Positions 38,447-47,708 are shown, counted from the first letter of the stretch. The stretch: 64,000 nt of DNA from Pseudomonas sp. KU43P (GCF_033095865.1 NZ_AP019365.1:651001-715000), one strand, 5' to 3'. Numbers and translations are program-made. Notes: generated by a model not told the origin, from the sequence alone.

Positions 38447-40108
38447 ATGCGTCCTCTGGCCGTGCCCCTGATATTGGTGTCCTGGGCCAACTCGGCTCTT
38501 GCCGACCCATTGCCGGTATTTCTCGACAGCCACGAATATGAACGCCGCCTACCCAGCGCGAACGTGCCGCTGGATGCCTACTTACCCGCTGCCCTGCCAC
38601 TGCAAAGAACGCTTGCTGCTGGCCAGCCAACCGCGTTGCCGAGCGATCAGCGACTGGTGTTGCACAAGGTGCGTTTCGAAGGCGGCACGGTCTATCCCTT
38701 GAGTGAGCTGCGTGAGCATTACCAGCCGCTGATTGGCCGAACGATAACCGTGGCTGAACTGCAGCAGTTCACCGATCGCCTGACCCAACGCTACCGCCAT
38801 GACGGGTTTCCACTGTCTTATGCCTACCTGCCACAGCAGGATCTGGCCGATGGCCGGGCCCAGGTGGAATTGGTAGAAGGCTACGTCCATGACTACCAGT
38901 TGCAGGGCGATATCGGCGCCGCTGCGGCCTATTTCATGCAGTTGATGGAGCGGCTCAAGGCCGAGCGACCGCTGACGGACGCAGCACTCCAGCGCACCCT
39001 GGGCTTGATGCAACGTGTTCCCGGTATCACCGTGCAGGCAGAAATGGCCGCTGCTGAAGGCGCTGATGGCGCGGCGCGGCTTACCCTGCGCGCATCGCGC
39101 AAGCCCTTTGCCGCCGCGGTGACCGTGAACGACGGGAGCCGGGACGATGCGCAGGCGCTGCTGACGGTCTCCAGCAATGCCCAGACGCAGCTGGCAGAAC
39201 AATTGACTGCACGCTTTCTGCTGCCGCCGGGTGATGACCGCGCGCATTACCAACGCCTGGATTACAGCCAGTATCTGGACGCTCAGGGCAGCCAGCTGCT
39301 GCTCTCGGTTGCGCGTTATCGCAGTGAGCCGGGCACCCGCGTTCGCCTGGATGACGGTAGCGACTTCACCCAGCGCATCGAGAGCGAGCGTTATGCAATG
39401 GGTTTCGCTCAGCCGTTGATCATTGCACCGAATGAATCGATGAGCGTTGCCGGGCATTTCTATTCGGTCAGCGAGCACATCGACGACCGGCGCGGTGGCC
39501 AACGTGAATATGACACCTACGTCCGCGCCCTCTCTTTCGAAGGCAATTGGCGCAAGGCCGAGCCACAGCGCCTGCGCATGGTCAGTGCCGGGGTCTACCA
39601 GGGCCTGGATTATCTGGATGCGCGTAGCGATGCCCGCTACGACATGGATTTCCTGCGCTTTCGGCTGGCGGCGCTGCAGGGCGACAATTGGTTCGACAAC
39701 TGGCAGGGCGTGGCCTCGGGTGCACTCTACTGGAGCGATGACCGCCTGCCCGACAGTGAGCGTGCAGTTTTTGGTGGGCAGCAGTTCGGCCATGGTTACC
39801 CGCGCGATCAGGCGGCAGGAGACAAGGGCTGGGGCGCGGCCTATGAACTCAACTACAGCATCCGGCCAGGCACGGGTTGGCTGCGCTTGCTGCAGCCTTA
39901 CGCGCTGCTCGATGCCGCACAGGCCTGGTACAACGGTGGGCCCATCGCGGATGCCAGGATGAGCTCGCTGGCACTGGGAGTGCGGTTGTCGGACGGGCAC
40001 GATGCCGACGTCTCACTGGAATTGGCCAAACCGCTGGCAGATGAGGCGCTGGACAGCATGAGCCGAGCGCCACGATTGATGATGAGCCTGACCTACCGGG
40101 TCGACTGA
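38447..40108 (+). CDS. TpsB-type outer-membrane transporter (ShlB/FhaC/HecB family)
   Basis: 553 residues. Signal peptide ~1-19 ending ANSALA; POTRA-2-like region ~65-145 (HKVRFEGGTVYPLSELREHY; VELVEGYVHDYQL); then a beta-barrel with many alternating aromatic strands. Two-partner secretion proteins move a large TpsA partner across the outer membrane. The normally VRGY/F loop-6 motif is here QFGHGYPRD, with His449 in place of the Arg. The later DAAQAWYNGG segment keeps the conserved Asp but has Ala where Gly is usual. No TpsA gene is in the window. It is convergent with the PprB-like regulator, 12 bp apart. Confidence 0.8.
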   Translation: MRPLAVPLILVSWANSALADPLPVFLDSHEYERRLPSANVPLDAYLPAALPLQRTLAAGQPTALPSDQRLVLHKVRFEGGTVYPLSELREHYQPLIGRTITVAELQQFTDRLTQRYRHDGFPLSYAYLPQQDLADGRAQVELVEGYVHDYQLQGDIGAAAAYFMQLMERLKAERPLTDAALQRTLGLMQRVPGITVQAEMAAAEGADGAARLTLRASRKPFAAAVTVNDGSRDDAQALLTVSSNAQTQLAEQLTARFLLPPGDDRAHYQRLDYSQYLDAQGSQLLLSVARYRSEPGTRVRLDDGSDFTQRIESERYAMGFAQPLIIAPNESMSVAGHFYSVSEHIDDRRGGQREYDTYVRALSFEGNWRKAEPQRLRMVSAGVYQGLDYLDARSDARYDMDFLRFRLAALQGDNWFDNWQGVASGALYWSDDRLPDSERAVFGGQQFGHGYPRDQAAGDKGWGAAYELNYSIRPGTGWLRLLQPYALLDAAQAWYNGGPIADARMSSLALGVRLSDGHDADVSLELAKPLADEALDSMSRAPRLMMSLTYRVD

Positions 40109-40120
40109 TATTGATGATCG

Positions 40121-40903
40121 TCAGTGCGTGGTAAAGCGCTGATGCACCGGCGATGAACTGGGCGTCAACGCCAGCGCCAGTTGCGTACGGTTGTGCATGT
40201 GGGTCAGGCGCAGCACCTGCGAAACATAAAGTTTGACCGTGTTCTCGGTGATCCCCAGTTCGCAGGCGATCTGGTAGTTGGTCTTGCCCTTGCTCACCAG
40301 GCGAGCCACCTCCAACTGGCGCGGCGACAGTTTCTCGAAGGCTGCCGGCAACTCGCCTTCAGCCTCTTCGGCATCGGTGGCGCGCCTGTGCACCCCTTGG
40401 CCGCGAGCTTTCTCCAGATCCTGGTAGAGCTCATCGATGGAGCCCGCCAGGTCCTGCAGGCGCTGGTTGAGGTTGCCCAGATCGCGGTAGTTGGCCTTGC
40501 GCTCGAGCAGCACCTGTTCCTGGCGACGCAGGCCTTCGAGCAGCTCGTCGAGGTCCATGGGTTTCTGGTAGTAGTCGGCAAAGCCCTCGCGCAGGGCGCG
40601 GATCACGTCCTGTTTGTCGGCGCGGCCGGTGAGCATGATTGCCTCGAACATGCGGTTGCGCCCGGCAATTTCCTTCAAGGCACGAACCAACTCGATACCA
40701 TCACGATCGGGCATATGCAGGTCGCATAGCACCAGGCCGATGGCTTCATCGCCGATATAGCACTCGATGGCCTGGTCGGTGGAGAAAGCGGCCACGCAGG
40801 GGTGCCCGTGGCTTTCGAGAAACTCGCACAACTGTTCGACAATCACTTCCTGGTCATCGACCACCAGGACTTTCACCTCACTGACTGACTTGTTCACGAT
40901 CAA
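40121..40903 (-). CDS. pprB: PprB-like response regulator (REC-LuxR)
   Basis: 260 residues: REC domain with Asp61 in LVLCDLHMPDRDG and acidic pair DD at 16-17, a helical linker with coiled-coil character (~135-175: LLERKANYRDLGNLNQRLQDLA), and a LuxR/GerE HTH at ~190-245 (LSPRQLEVARLVSKGKTNYQIA). In P. aeruginosa PprB controls Tad/Flp pili, CupE fimbriae and the BapA adhesin, and its gene lies beside fppA, as here. No partner kinase (PprA) is in the window. Symbol by domain match and neighbour, not proof. Confidence 0.68.
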   Translation of the reverse strand: MIVNKSVSEVKVLVVDDQEVIVEQLCEFLESHGHPCVAAFSTDQAIECYIGDEAIGLVLCDLHMPDRDGIELVRALKEIAGRNRMFEAIMLTGRADKQDVIRALREGFADYYQKPMDLDELLEGLRRQEQVLLERKANYRDLGNLNQRLQDLAGSIDELYQDLEKARGQGVHRRATDAEEAEGELPAAFEKLSPRQLEVARLVSKGKTNYQIACELGITENTVKLYVSQVLRLTHMHNRTQLALALTPSSSPVHQRFTTH

Positions 40904-41016
40904 CTCCCTGTTCGTATATGGCCCAGCTCCCGGACCAGACGCTCTGGCAGCTTAAAAGTAGACGCTGCTGGCGATTCTGTACAAGGCATGTACAAGCTAT
41001 CGGACCGCAGGGATGA

Positions 41017-41487
41017 TTATTGGATCCATACAGCAGTCAAAAGAAAGCCGGTCAGCACATAGGGTACGAAGGCCTGTTTGTCGCCCATCTGCTCGGTCAG
41101 GGCCTGCAGGCGCTTCTTCACTTTCGGGTTGAGCAGGGTCCACAGACGCCTGCGGGTGAGTAGCCACAACACCACGCTGACACCCGCGCCAATGAAGGTG
41201 CCGAGCACATATTGCGGGCTCGTGGCCAAGGCCAGGGCGCCCATCAGCTTGACGTCATCAGCGCCGAAGCGCCCGAGCATGTAGCCGGGCAGTGTCAGCA
41301 GCATGACGATCGCCAGGGCCCAGCCGGCATCGCTGGCCTCGGCGCCGATCCAGCTATGGCCGGTGACGAACAGCCAGACCAGTGCGCATGCCGCGACCCC
41401 CAGGGTGAGGAAGTTGGCGATCTGGCGTTCGCGGATATCTTGTTCAGTGCACAAGGCAAGCCACATCAGGAGAACAATGCTTTGCAT
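41017..41487 (-). CDS. fppA: A24 prepilin peptidase, FppA-like
   Basis: 156 residues with about five membrane helices. The two aspartates of the aspartic prepilin peptidases are present: EQDIRERQIAN and the GRFGADDVKLMGAL motif (GxFGxxDxK). Short, without the N-methylase domain of PilD, as in Flp-type peptidases. It sits upstream of the PprB-like gene, separated by 113 bp. The Flp prepilin and tad assembly genes it should serve are not in this window. Confidence 0.75.
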   Translation of the reverse strand: MQSIVLLMWLALCTEQDIRERQIANFLTLGVAACALVWLFVTGHSWIGAEASDAGWALAIVMLLTLPGYMLGRFGADDVKLMGALALATSPQYVLGTFIGAGVSVVLWLLTRRRLWTLLNPKVKKRLQALTEQMGDKQAFVPYVLTGFLLTAVWIQ

Positions 41488-41577
41488 TGGCAGTCCTTAA
41501 TCGTTGAACACGGCTACCCGTTCAGTCAGGTTTCCTAAACAGGGTAGACGCGATCTGACGAACGGGCTATGTCGTGG

Positions 41578-42147
41578 CTATTTCTTGCTCCCGGGTGGGT
41601 AATGGCTAAGCACTTCGGCCACGGTTTTCTGGATTGCGCTGTTGCGCTCCTCCGGGCTTGGCGGGTAGTTGTTCATGATCTGTTCGGCGCTGCCGCGCCA
41701 TACCAGCTTGCCGTCGTGGCCGTCGAACAGATCGACCTGGATGGTCGCCACCTTGTAGTCGACGCTACGGGTTTCGTTGTACATCGGCCCGCCCCAGTAG
41801 CCGTTCCAGTAACCGCCCCAGCCGCCACCGTAGTTGGTGGTGATCTGTTGCTGGCGCTGTTCGACGATCAGATAGGCACGCACCTTGAGATCGGCCGGGC
41901 TGTTTCCCTGGGCCGGGCGCAGGCCGCGCTGGTCGAGCTGGTCGTCCACGGCCTGGCGGATGCGCTGCTCGGTCAGGTCGCTCTTGATGCGCGGGTCATC
42001 CGGGCGGTATTGCAGGCCAGGCTCCTGCCATGCCCAGCTGCGGTAGGCGGCAAAATCGCGGCTGGCATCGAAATCCTGCTGAACGTTGTTGCTCGAGCAA
42101 GCCGTGAGCAGCAGCGCGAACGACAGTAGAACGAGGCGGCGCAACAT
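41578..42147 (-). CDS. DUF4136 lipoprotein, copy 2
   Basis: 189 residues with a lipoprotein signal (LLLTAC, Cys17). DUF4136 features: DFAAYRSWAWQEPGL, QLDQRGLRP, DLKVRAYLIVEQ, a glycine/tyrosine-rich insert (YGGGWGGYWNGYWGG) and a closing DLFDGHDGKLVWRGSAEQ. Function unknown. 19 bp downstream of its paralogue. Confidence 0.8.
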   Translation of the reverse strand: MLRRLVLLSFALLLTACSSNNVQQDFDASRDFAAYRSWAWQEPGLQYRPDDPRIKSDLTEQRIRQAVDDQLDQRGLRPAQGNSPADLKVRAYLIVEQRQQQITTNYGGGWGGYWNGYWGGPMYNETRSVDYKVATIQVDLFDGHDGKLVWRGSAEQIMNNYPPSPEERNSAIQKTVAEVLSHYPPGSKK

Positions 42148-42166
42148 GATGGTTCTCCGTTAAGCG

Positions 42167-42802
42167 TTAACTGGGAGGATAGCCGCTGAGCGCCTTGTGC
42201 ACCGATTCACGCAAGGCGCTCTCGCGATCGCGTGGCGAGCTCTGGTCGCTGCCGCTCTCGGCACTCGCGCTCCATACCGGCTCGCCGTTGCGGGCATCGA
42301 ACAGGTCGATGCGCACCACCATCACTTCGACCTCGTAGGTGCGCACGATCGGCACGCTGGCGTAGCCGCCATAACCATTGCGGTAGCCACCGACACCAAC
42401 ACCACCGTATGGATAGGGGCCGTAATAGGGGTCGTAATAGTCGTAATCGCGAACCTGGCGCAGGCGCCGCTCCAGGCGTATGTCAGCACTCACCAGCAGG
42501 TCGCCCGCACTGCCCCTGGCGGGGCGCAGGCCATGCTGGTCGAGGGCGCCACTGACCGCATCGGCCAGTTGCCCGGGGTCGGCGTTGGCAGTGGCAGTGG
42601 GCAACTGCCCGTTGCGCCAGCTCCAGCTGCGGTAATGCCCATAGTCACGCTCCGGAGCCGGGTAGGCACTGGCGTCGAACGTATTGGCCGCTTGCGGAGG
42701 GGCCGGTGGTAGCGGGCGGCTGCTGGCAACGTAGGGGTTGCTGGCCTGGCAAGCGGCCAGGGCGAGCGGCAGCAAGGCCAGACACAACGGACGGTACGGC
42801 AT
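42167..42802 (-). CDS. DUF4136 lipoprotein, copy 1
   Basis: 211 residues; lipobox LALAAC (Cys18). Shares with its neighbour the pattern [37 protein letters not shown], a Gly/Tyr-rich segment ([19 protein letters not shown]) and [18 protein letters not shown]. The two probably arose by tandem duplication and form an operon. Outer-membrane attachment is likely (no Asp at +2). Confidence 0.8.
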   Translation of the reverse strand: MPYRPLCLALLPLALAACQASNPYVASSRPLPPAPPQAANTFDASAYPAPERDYGHYRSWSWRNGQLPTATANADPGQLADAVSGALDQHGLRPARGSAGDLLVSADIRLERRLRQVRDYDYYDPYYGPYPYGGVGVGGYRNGYGGYASVPIVRTYEVEVMVVRIDLFDARNGEPVWSASAESGSDQSSPRDRESALRESVHKALSGYPPS

Positions 42803-42823
42803 GTATTCCTCCCGGCGGGCGGG

Positions 42824-43573
42824 TTAGCGTGGGCGGCACATCCAGTGCAGGTAGCGGCCGAGCCCGGCAAAGCTTGGGTGACGGCGGTGGGCCAGTTCCA
42901 TTTCCAGCAGGTCGAGCAACTCGGCCTTGTCCTGGAATTCCTTGGGCATGTAGTCGTGGAATACCCTTACACCGCTCTCGCTTTCGACATGCCACATGGC
43001 TTCAAGTTGCGCCTTGAGTTCACGGGGATCAAGCGGTTTTTGCGGGGTCAGGCTCTGCTTTTCGCCCTGCAGGCGATTGCTGCGCAATTTGCGGAAGTGG
43101 CCCTTTAGCAGGTTGCGATAGACCAGCGCATCACGGTTGTAAAAGGCCAGCGACAGCCAACCCCCCGGGGCCGTCAGCTGGTGCAGCACCGGCAGGATGC
43201 TTTCCGGCTCGGCCAGCCATTCGAGTACGGCGTGGCACAGCACCAGGTCGTAAGGTTCGGTGAGTTGGCCGAGCAGGTCTTGCCACGGTGCCTGGATGAA
43301 GGTGGCTTGCTGGCCTGCTTCGGTAAAGCGTGCGCGGGCGCCTTCGAGCATCGGCGCGGCCGGTTCGGCAAGGGTCAGGTGGTGGCCGCGCTCAGCCAGC
43401 CAGAGGGCCATGTGGCCGAGCCCTGCACCGATATCCAGTACCCGCAGCGGGCGGTCGGGAAGGGCCTCGGCCAGGTCGGCCTGGAGCACGGCCAGGCGGA
43501 TGGCGCCCTTGGCACCGCCGTAGATCTTCTCGGCGAAACGGGTGGCCAGTTCATCGAAGTGACGGTCGTTCAT
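42824..43573 (-). CDS. cmoM: tRNA 5-carboxymethoxyuridine methyltransferase CmoM
   Basis: 249 residues. Resembles E. coli CmoM (SmtA), which methylates cmo5U34 in certain tRNAs: begins NDRHFDELATRFAEKIYGG..KG, SAM loop VLDIGAGLGHMALWLAERGH, then CHAVLEWLAEPESILPVLH, GGWLSLAFYNRDALVYRNLL and SGVRVFHDYMP near the end with LGRYLHW. ATG at 43573 chosen over an open frame upstream because it overlaps the MazG-like stop (4 bp) and matches homologues. Confidence 0.9.
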   Translation of the reverse strand: MNDRHFDELATRFAEKIYGGAKGAIRLAVLQADLAEALPDRPLRVLDIGAGLGHMALWLAERGHHLTLAEPAAPMLEGARARFTEAGQQATFIQAPWQDLLGQLTEPYDLVLCHAVLEWLAEPESILPVLHQLTAPGGWLSLAFYNRDALVYRNLLKGHFRKLRSNRLQGEKQSLTPQKPLDPRELKAQLEAMWHVESESGVRVFHDYMPKEFQDKAELLDLLEMELAHRRHPSFAGLGRYLHWMCRPR

Positions 43574-43875
43574 CGGGCGAAGCGCCTTTCGCTGTCGGCC
43601 AGTTTGGCGCGTACCACCTGCTCCATGTCCAGGCCCAATTCGCTGCACAGTAGCAACAGGTAGAGCACCACGTCGCCGACCTCCTGGCCGGCGTGGGCGA
43701 GCTGGTCCGCAGGGAGCTGGCGCGATTGGTCTTCGCTCAGCCACTGGAAGATTTCCACCAGCTCGGCCATTTCCACGCTGGCGGCCATGGCCAGGTTCTT
43801 CGGGCTGTGGAAGCCGCGCCAGTCGTTGTTGTCGCGGATTCTGTGCAGGCGTTCGGTGAGTTCTTGCAGGTTCAT
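43570..43875 (-). CDS. MazG-like nucleotide pyrophosphohydrolase
   Basis: 101 residues, an all-alpha NTP-PPase of the DCTPP1/RS21-C6 type. Metal-binding acidic residues lie in AASVEMAELVEIFQWL (ExxE) and AGQEVGDVVLYLLLL (ExxD). Probably hydrolyses non-canonical dNTPs as house-cleaning. Overlaps cmoM by 4 bp. Confidence 0.85.
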   Translation of the reverse strand: MNLQELTERLHRIRDNNDWRGFHSPKNLAMAASVEMAELVEIFQWLSEDQSRQLPADQLAHAGQEVGDVVLYLLLLCSELGLDMEQVVRAKLADSERRFAR

Positions 43876-43940
43876 CGGGGGTCTCCTAATGCTGCATAGC
43901 TTCACGGGAGGCCCGATGCAAAGCAAGTGGATTCGGGACG

Positions 43941-44795
43941 CTAGAGCGGCGCCCAGCGCCCGACCATGTGCACCAGATCTCCATGGCCATCCAGGCGCAG
44001 TTCACCGGCAGGCCCAGGCTCGTGGGCACTGAGCACCACCTCCGAAGGCAGGCGCACCGGTTTGCGGAAGTCCACCTCGAAGCTGTAGCCGCTGCCGTTG
44101 GGCATGTGGGTGCGTAGCGCCGCCAGCGCCATGGCCTTGCTCCACATGCCATGGGCGATCGCCTTTGGGAAGCCGAACAGCCGTGCGCTGGCGGCGCTCA
44201 GGTGGATCGGGTTGTAGTCGCCGCACACCTTGGCGTAGCGCCGGCCGATATCGCTGTCGGCATACCAGCGCGTAGCTTCTGGCAACGGCTTGGGCTCGTC
44301 GTCTTCGCTGGCCTCGGGCTGGCCATCGAGGTGCAGGCCGCGTACCAGCATGCGGCTGGTCTCGCGCCAGAGCAGGCCGATTGCGTCCTCGGCTTCGGTG
44401 ACCAGGTCGAAGGTGCCGCCCTTGGGATGCGCCTGCAGGTTGTCGGCATAGACCGCGAAGCGCAGCCCGTCGATGCCACCCAGTGGGCGCAGCATCTCGA
44501 TGCGGTTGTGCAGGTGAACCATGCCCAGCAGCGGGAAGGGAAAGTCGTGGCTCGTCAGCAGTTGCAACTGCAGGGTGAAGGCCATCACGTGGGGATAAGT
44601 GCCCGGCAGCCGGCCGTCGTCAGTGAAGTGGCAGAGCCGCCGGTACGCCGCAAGGTTGCCGGCTTCCACGCGAATGAAGCAGCGCTGGCCAGTGGTGGGT
44701 AGCGTGGTACCGCTGATCTTGCGCTTGCTCGCCGCACGCAAGTACAGGCTGGCGCGGGCGTCGGGGCTGTGCAGGTCGTGCCATTGGCGGTTCAT
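43941..44795 (-). CDS. MaoC-like acyl dehydratase
   Basis: 284 residues with two hot-dog folds; the C-terminal one has the hydratase motif region YAKVCGDYNPIHLSAASARLFGFPKAIAHGMW (D and H in the usual D-x4-H pattern: DYNPIH). Likely hydrates or dehydrates an acyl-CoA or acyl-ACP. ATG at 44795 lies 2 bp after the stop of the FabG-like gene, so the two are one operon; 65 bp separate it from the MazG-like gene. Confidence 0.85.
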   Translation of the reverse strand: MNRQWHDLHSPDARASLYLRAASKRKISGTTLPTTGQRCFIRVEAGNLAAYRRLCHFTDDGRLPGTYPHVMAFTLQLQLLTSHDFPFPLLGMVHLHNRIEMLRPLGGIDGLRFAVYADNLQAHPKGGTFDLVTEAEDAIGLLWRETSRMLVRGLHLDGQPEASEDDEPKPLPEATRWYADSDIGRRYAKVCGDYNPIHLSAASARLFGFPKAIAHGMWSKAMALAALRTHMPNGSGYSFEVDFRKPVRLPSEVVLSAHEPGPAGELRLDGHGDLVHMVGRWAPL

Positions 44796-44797
44796 GT

Positions 44798-46150
44798 TCA
44801 CGCTCCCATCAGTGCCTGGCCGCACACCCGCAGCACTTGGCCGCTGACCGCACCAGAACCCGGCTGGCTGAGCCAGGCGATGGTTTCGGCGACATCCTGT
44901 GGGCGCCCGCCCTGGCCCAGCGAACTCAAGCGCCGCCCGGCTTCGCGCAAGCCCATGGGCATGGCGGCGGTCATGTGGGTCTCGATGAAACCTGGCGCCA
45001 CGGCGTTGATGCTGCCGCCGCGCTCGGCGAGCCTTGGCGCCCAGGCTTGGGCGAAGCCGATCAGGCCGGCCTTGCTGGCCGCGTAGTTGGACTGGCCGCG
45101 GTTACCGGCGATGCCGCTGACCGAGGCCAGCAGGGTGATGCGCGCATCCTCGCCCAGCGCACCCGCATCAAAGAGTGCCTTGGTCAGAACCTGCGGGGCC
45201 TTGAGGTTGACCGCCAGCACCGCATCCCAGTATTCCGGGGTCATGTTGGCAAGGGTCTTGTCACGGGTGATGCCAGCGTTGTGCACGATGATGTCGATAC
45301 CGCCGGGCAGGGCTTCGAGCAACTGGGCGGCAGCATCGCCGGCGCAGATGTCCAGGCCCAGGGCCTTGCCACCCAGGCGGGCGGCCAGAGCGTCGAGATC
45401 CTGCTGGGCTTGCGGCACATCCAGCAGCATGACCTCGGCACCGTCGCGGGCCAGGGTTTCGGCGATGGCTGCGCCGATGCCCCGCGCCGCGCCAGTGACC
45501 AGCGCCCGCTTGCCGGCCAGTGGCCGTGTCCAGTCCTGCACCTGCCGGGCACAAGGCTCAAGGCGCAGAACTTGGCCGGAAATGAACGCACTCTTGGGTG
45601 ACAGGAAGAACCGCAGGGCACCTTCGAGCTGGTCTTCGGCCCCCTCAGCGACGTACAGCAGTTGCGCCGTGGCGCCGTTGCGCAGCTCCTTGGCCAGTGA
45701 GCGGCTGAAACCCTCCAGAGCACGCTGGGCAACGCTGGCCAGCGGATCGTCGAGCTGCTCCGGCGCACGCCCCAGGATCACCACATGGGCACAGGCAGCC
45801 AGGCTACGCAGCAATGGTTGGAAAAACTCACGCAACTGCTTCAGGTCATCGCTGTCGGACAAGTGACTGGCATCGAACACCACGGCCTTGAGCTTCGGCC
45901 CCAGGCCGGCTACCCAGGCGGGTGCCTGCAGGCCCTGGCCATTGAAGCTGTAGCATTCGTCGGTGAGGCACGGGGCGATGGCTTCGACGGCATTGGCCAA
46001 AGGGCCGCCACCCAGCACCAGGGCGCCCTCCACCGGGCGCAGGCGGCCGGCTTGCCAGCGTTCCAGCGGCGCCGGGCGCGGCAGCCCTATGGCATCGACC
46101 AGGCGGCGGCCGAGGTTGGAGTTGGCAAAGCCGAGATAGCGGTCGCTCAT
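44798..46150 (-). CDS. Two-domain 3-oxoacyl-ACP reductase (FabG4-like SDR)
   Basis: 450 residues. The first half (~1-205) is an SDR-like domain without catalytic residues; the second half has RALVTGAARGIGAAIAETLA for NADP(H), NAGITRDKTLANM, and the catalytic SNYAASKAGLIGFAQAW (Tyr and Lys). Such high-molecular-weight FabG proteins reduce beta-ketoacyl-CoA/ACP. With MaoC downstream and a divergent thiolase, the locus looks like a small fatty-acid or beta-ketoacyl module; direction of flux unknown. Confidence 0.88.
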   Translation of the reverse strand: MSDRYLGFANSNLGRRLVDAIGLPRPAPLERWQAGRLRPVEGALVLGGGPLANAVEAIAPCLTDECYSFNGQGLQAPAWVAGLGPKLKAVVFDASHLSDSDDLKQLREFFQPLLRSLAACAHVVILGRAPEQLDDPLASVAQRALEGFSRSLAKELRNGATAQLLYVAEGAEDQLEGALRFFLSPKSAFISGQVLRLEPCARQVQDWTRPLAGKRALVTGAARGIGAAIAETLARDGAEVMLLDVPQAQQDLDALAARLGGKALGLDICAGDAAAQLLEALPGGIDIIVHNAGITRDKTLANMTPEYWDAVLAVNLKAPQVLTKALFDAGALGEDARITLLASVSGIAGNRGQSNYAASKAGLIGFAQAWAPRLAERGGSINAVAPGFIETHMTAAMPMGLREAGRRLSSLGQGGRPQDVAETIAWLSQPGSGAVSGQVLRVCGQALMGA

Positions 46151-46268
46151 GTGCGGGTCTCCCTGAAGGCAAGCTTGCAAGTGTGGACCAACTTTGTGGC
46201 AAGGTCGTTCGAATGCGGCAAAAACACCTAGGCTGTACGGACCTAATTGTTTCAGGAGGAATCCACGC

Positions 46269-47552
46269 ATGCGTTCACTTCGCCAGGTCGCGATCCTGGG
46301 CGGCAACCGAATTCCCTTCGCCCGCTCCAACGGCGCTTATGCCACTGCCAGCAACCAGGCGATGCTCACCGTCACCCTCGAAGGCCTGATCGAGCGCTAC
46401 CGCCTGCACGGGCTGCGCTTGGGCGAAGTGGTGGCGGGCGCGGTGCTCAAGCATTCACGCGACATGAGCCTGGCCCGCGAGTGCGTGCTCGGCTCGCGGC
46501 TGTCGCCGCAGACGCCGGCCTACGACATTCAGCAGGCCTGCGGGACCGGCCTTGAAGCGGCGTTGCTGGTGGCCAACAAGATTGCCCTGGGGCAGATCGA
46601 CTGCGGCATTGCCGGCGGGGTGGACACCACCTCCGACGCACCGATCGCGGTCAGCGAGGGGTTGCGCCGCATCCTGTTGCAGGCCAACCGCGGCAAAACC
46701 TTGACCGAGCGGCTCAAACCCTTCCTGCAATTGCGCCCCGGCCATCTGAAGCCTGAGCTGCCACGCAATGGCGAGCCGCGCACCGGGCTGTCGATGGGCG
46801 AGCATTGCGAGCGCATGGCGCAGGCCTGGCAGATCGGCCGGGCCGAACAGGATGAGCTGGCGCTGCTCAGTCACCAGCGCCTGGCTGCGTCCTATGCCGA
46901 CGGCTGGCAGGACGACCTGCTGACGCCGTTTCTGGGCCTGACGCGTGACAACAACCTGCGCCCGGACCTGGACCTGGACCTGGAACAACTCGGCAAGCTC
47001 AAGCCGGTCTTCGACCACAGCGGCCTGGGCACCCTGACCGCAGGCAACTCCACACCGCTGACCGACGGGGCTTCGCTGGTGCTGCTGGGTACGCCGCAGT
47101 GGGCCGAAGCACAAGGGCTGGAGGTGTTGGCTTACGTGGTTGACGGTGAAACGGCCGCGGTGGATTTCGTCAAAGGCCAGGAAGGGTTGCTGATGGCGCC
47201 GGTGTATGCCGTGCCGCGGCTGTTGGCGCGCCATGGGTTGACGTTGCAGGACTTCGATTATTACGAGATCCACGAAGCCTTCGCAGCCCAGGTGCTGTGT
47301 ACGCTCAAGGCCTGGGAAGACGCCGAGTACTGCCGCACGCGCCTGGGGCTGGAGGCGCCGCTGGGTGCGATCGACCGCGGCAAGCTCAACGTGAAGGGGA
47401 GCTCGTTGGCGGCGGGGCATCCGTTTGCTGCTACCGGTGGGCGGATTCTGGCCAATATGGCCAAGTTGCTGGCGACGGCGGGCAAGGGGCGTGGGTTGAT
47501 CTCGATCTGCGCGGCGGGGGGGCAGGGTGTGACGATGATTGTCGAGCGTTGA
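46269..47552 (+). CDS. Acetyl-CoA acetyltransferase / FadI-like thiolase
   Basis: 427 residues. Nucleophilic cysteine in DIQQACGTGLEAAL, second site residues in DYYEIHEAFAAQVLC, VKGSSLAAGHPFAATGG and catalytic cysteine in LISICAAGGQGVTMIVE. FadI/trifunctional-beta-like rather than PhaA-like by its length. Divergent from the FabG-like gene with a 118-bp shared promoter region, probably co-regulated. Confidence 0.9.
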   Translation: MRSLRQVAILGGNRIPFARSNGAYATASNQAMLTVTLEGLIERYRLHGLRLGEVVAGAVLKHSRDMSLARECVLGSRLSPQTPAYDIQQACGTGLEAALLVANKIALGQIDCGIAGGVDTTSDAPIAVSEGLRRILLQANRGKTLTERLKPFLQLRPGHLKPELPRNGEPRTGLSMGEHCERMAQAWQIGRAEQDELALLSHQRLAASYADGWQDDLLTPFLGLTRDNNLRPDLDLDLEQLGKLKPVFDHSGLGTLTAGNSTPLTDGASLVLLGTPQWAEAQGLEVLAYVVDGETAAVDFVKGQEGLLMAPVYAVPRLLARHGLTLQDFDYYEIHEAFAAQVLCTLKAWEDAEYCRTRLGLEAPLGAIDRGKLNVKGSSLAAGHPFAATGGRILANMAKLLATAGKGRGLISICAAGGQGVTMIVER

Positions 47553-47568
47553 GCGCGCGTCGCCTCTT

Positions 47569-47592
47569 TCGCCGGCAAGCCGGCTCACACAG
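47569..47592. repeat. Single REP element
   Basis: TCGCCGGCAAGCCGGCTC-type core just after the thiolase stop, without an inverted partner before the AraC gene. Confidence 0.7.
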
Positions 47593-47708
47593 ATGCAGCG
47601 CAGGCCTCAAGGCCTGTTAGTCACTTTTTGGATCGGGTATGCCGGTGAAGGGGCGACAGGGCGATTACAGGTGTTAGGCTTGTCTGGTCGGAACTATAAG
47701 AAACCACT

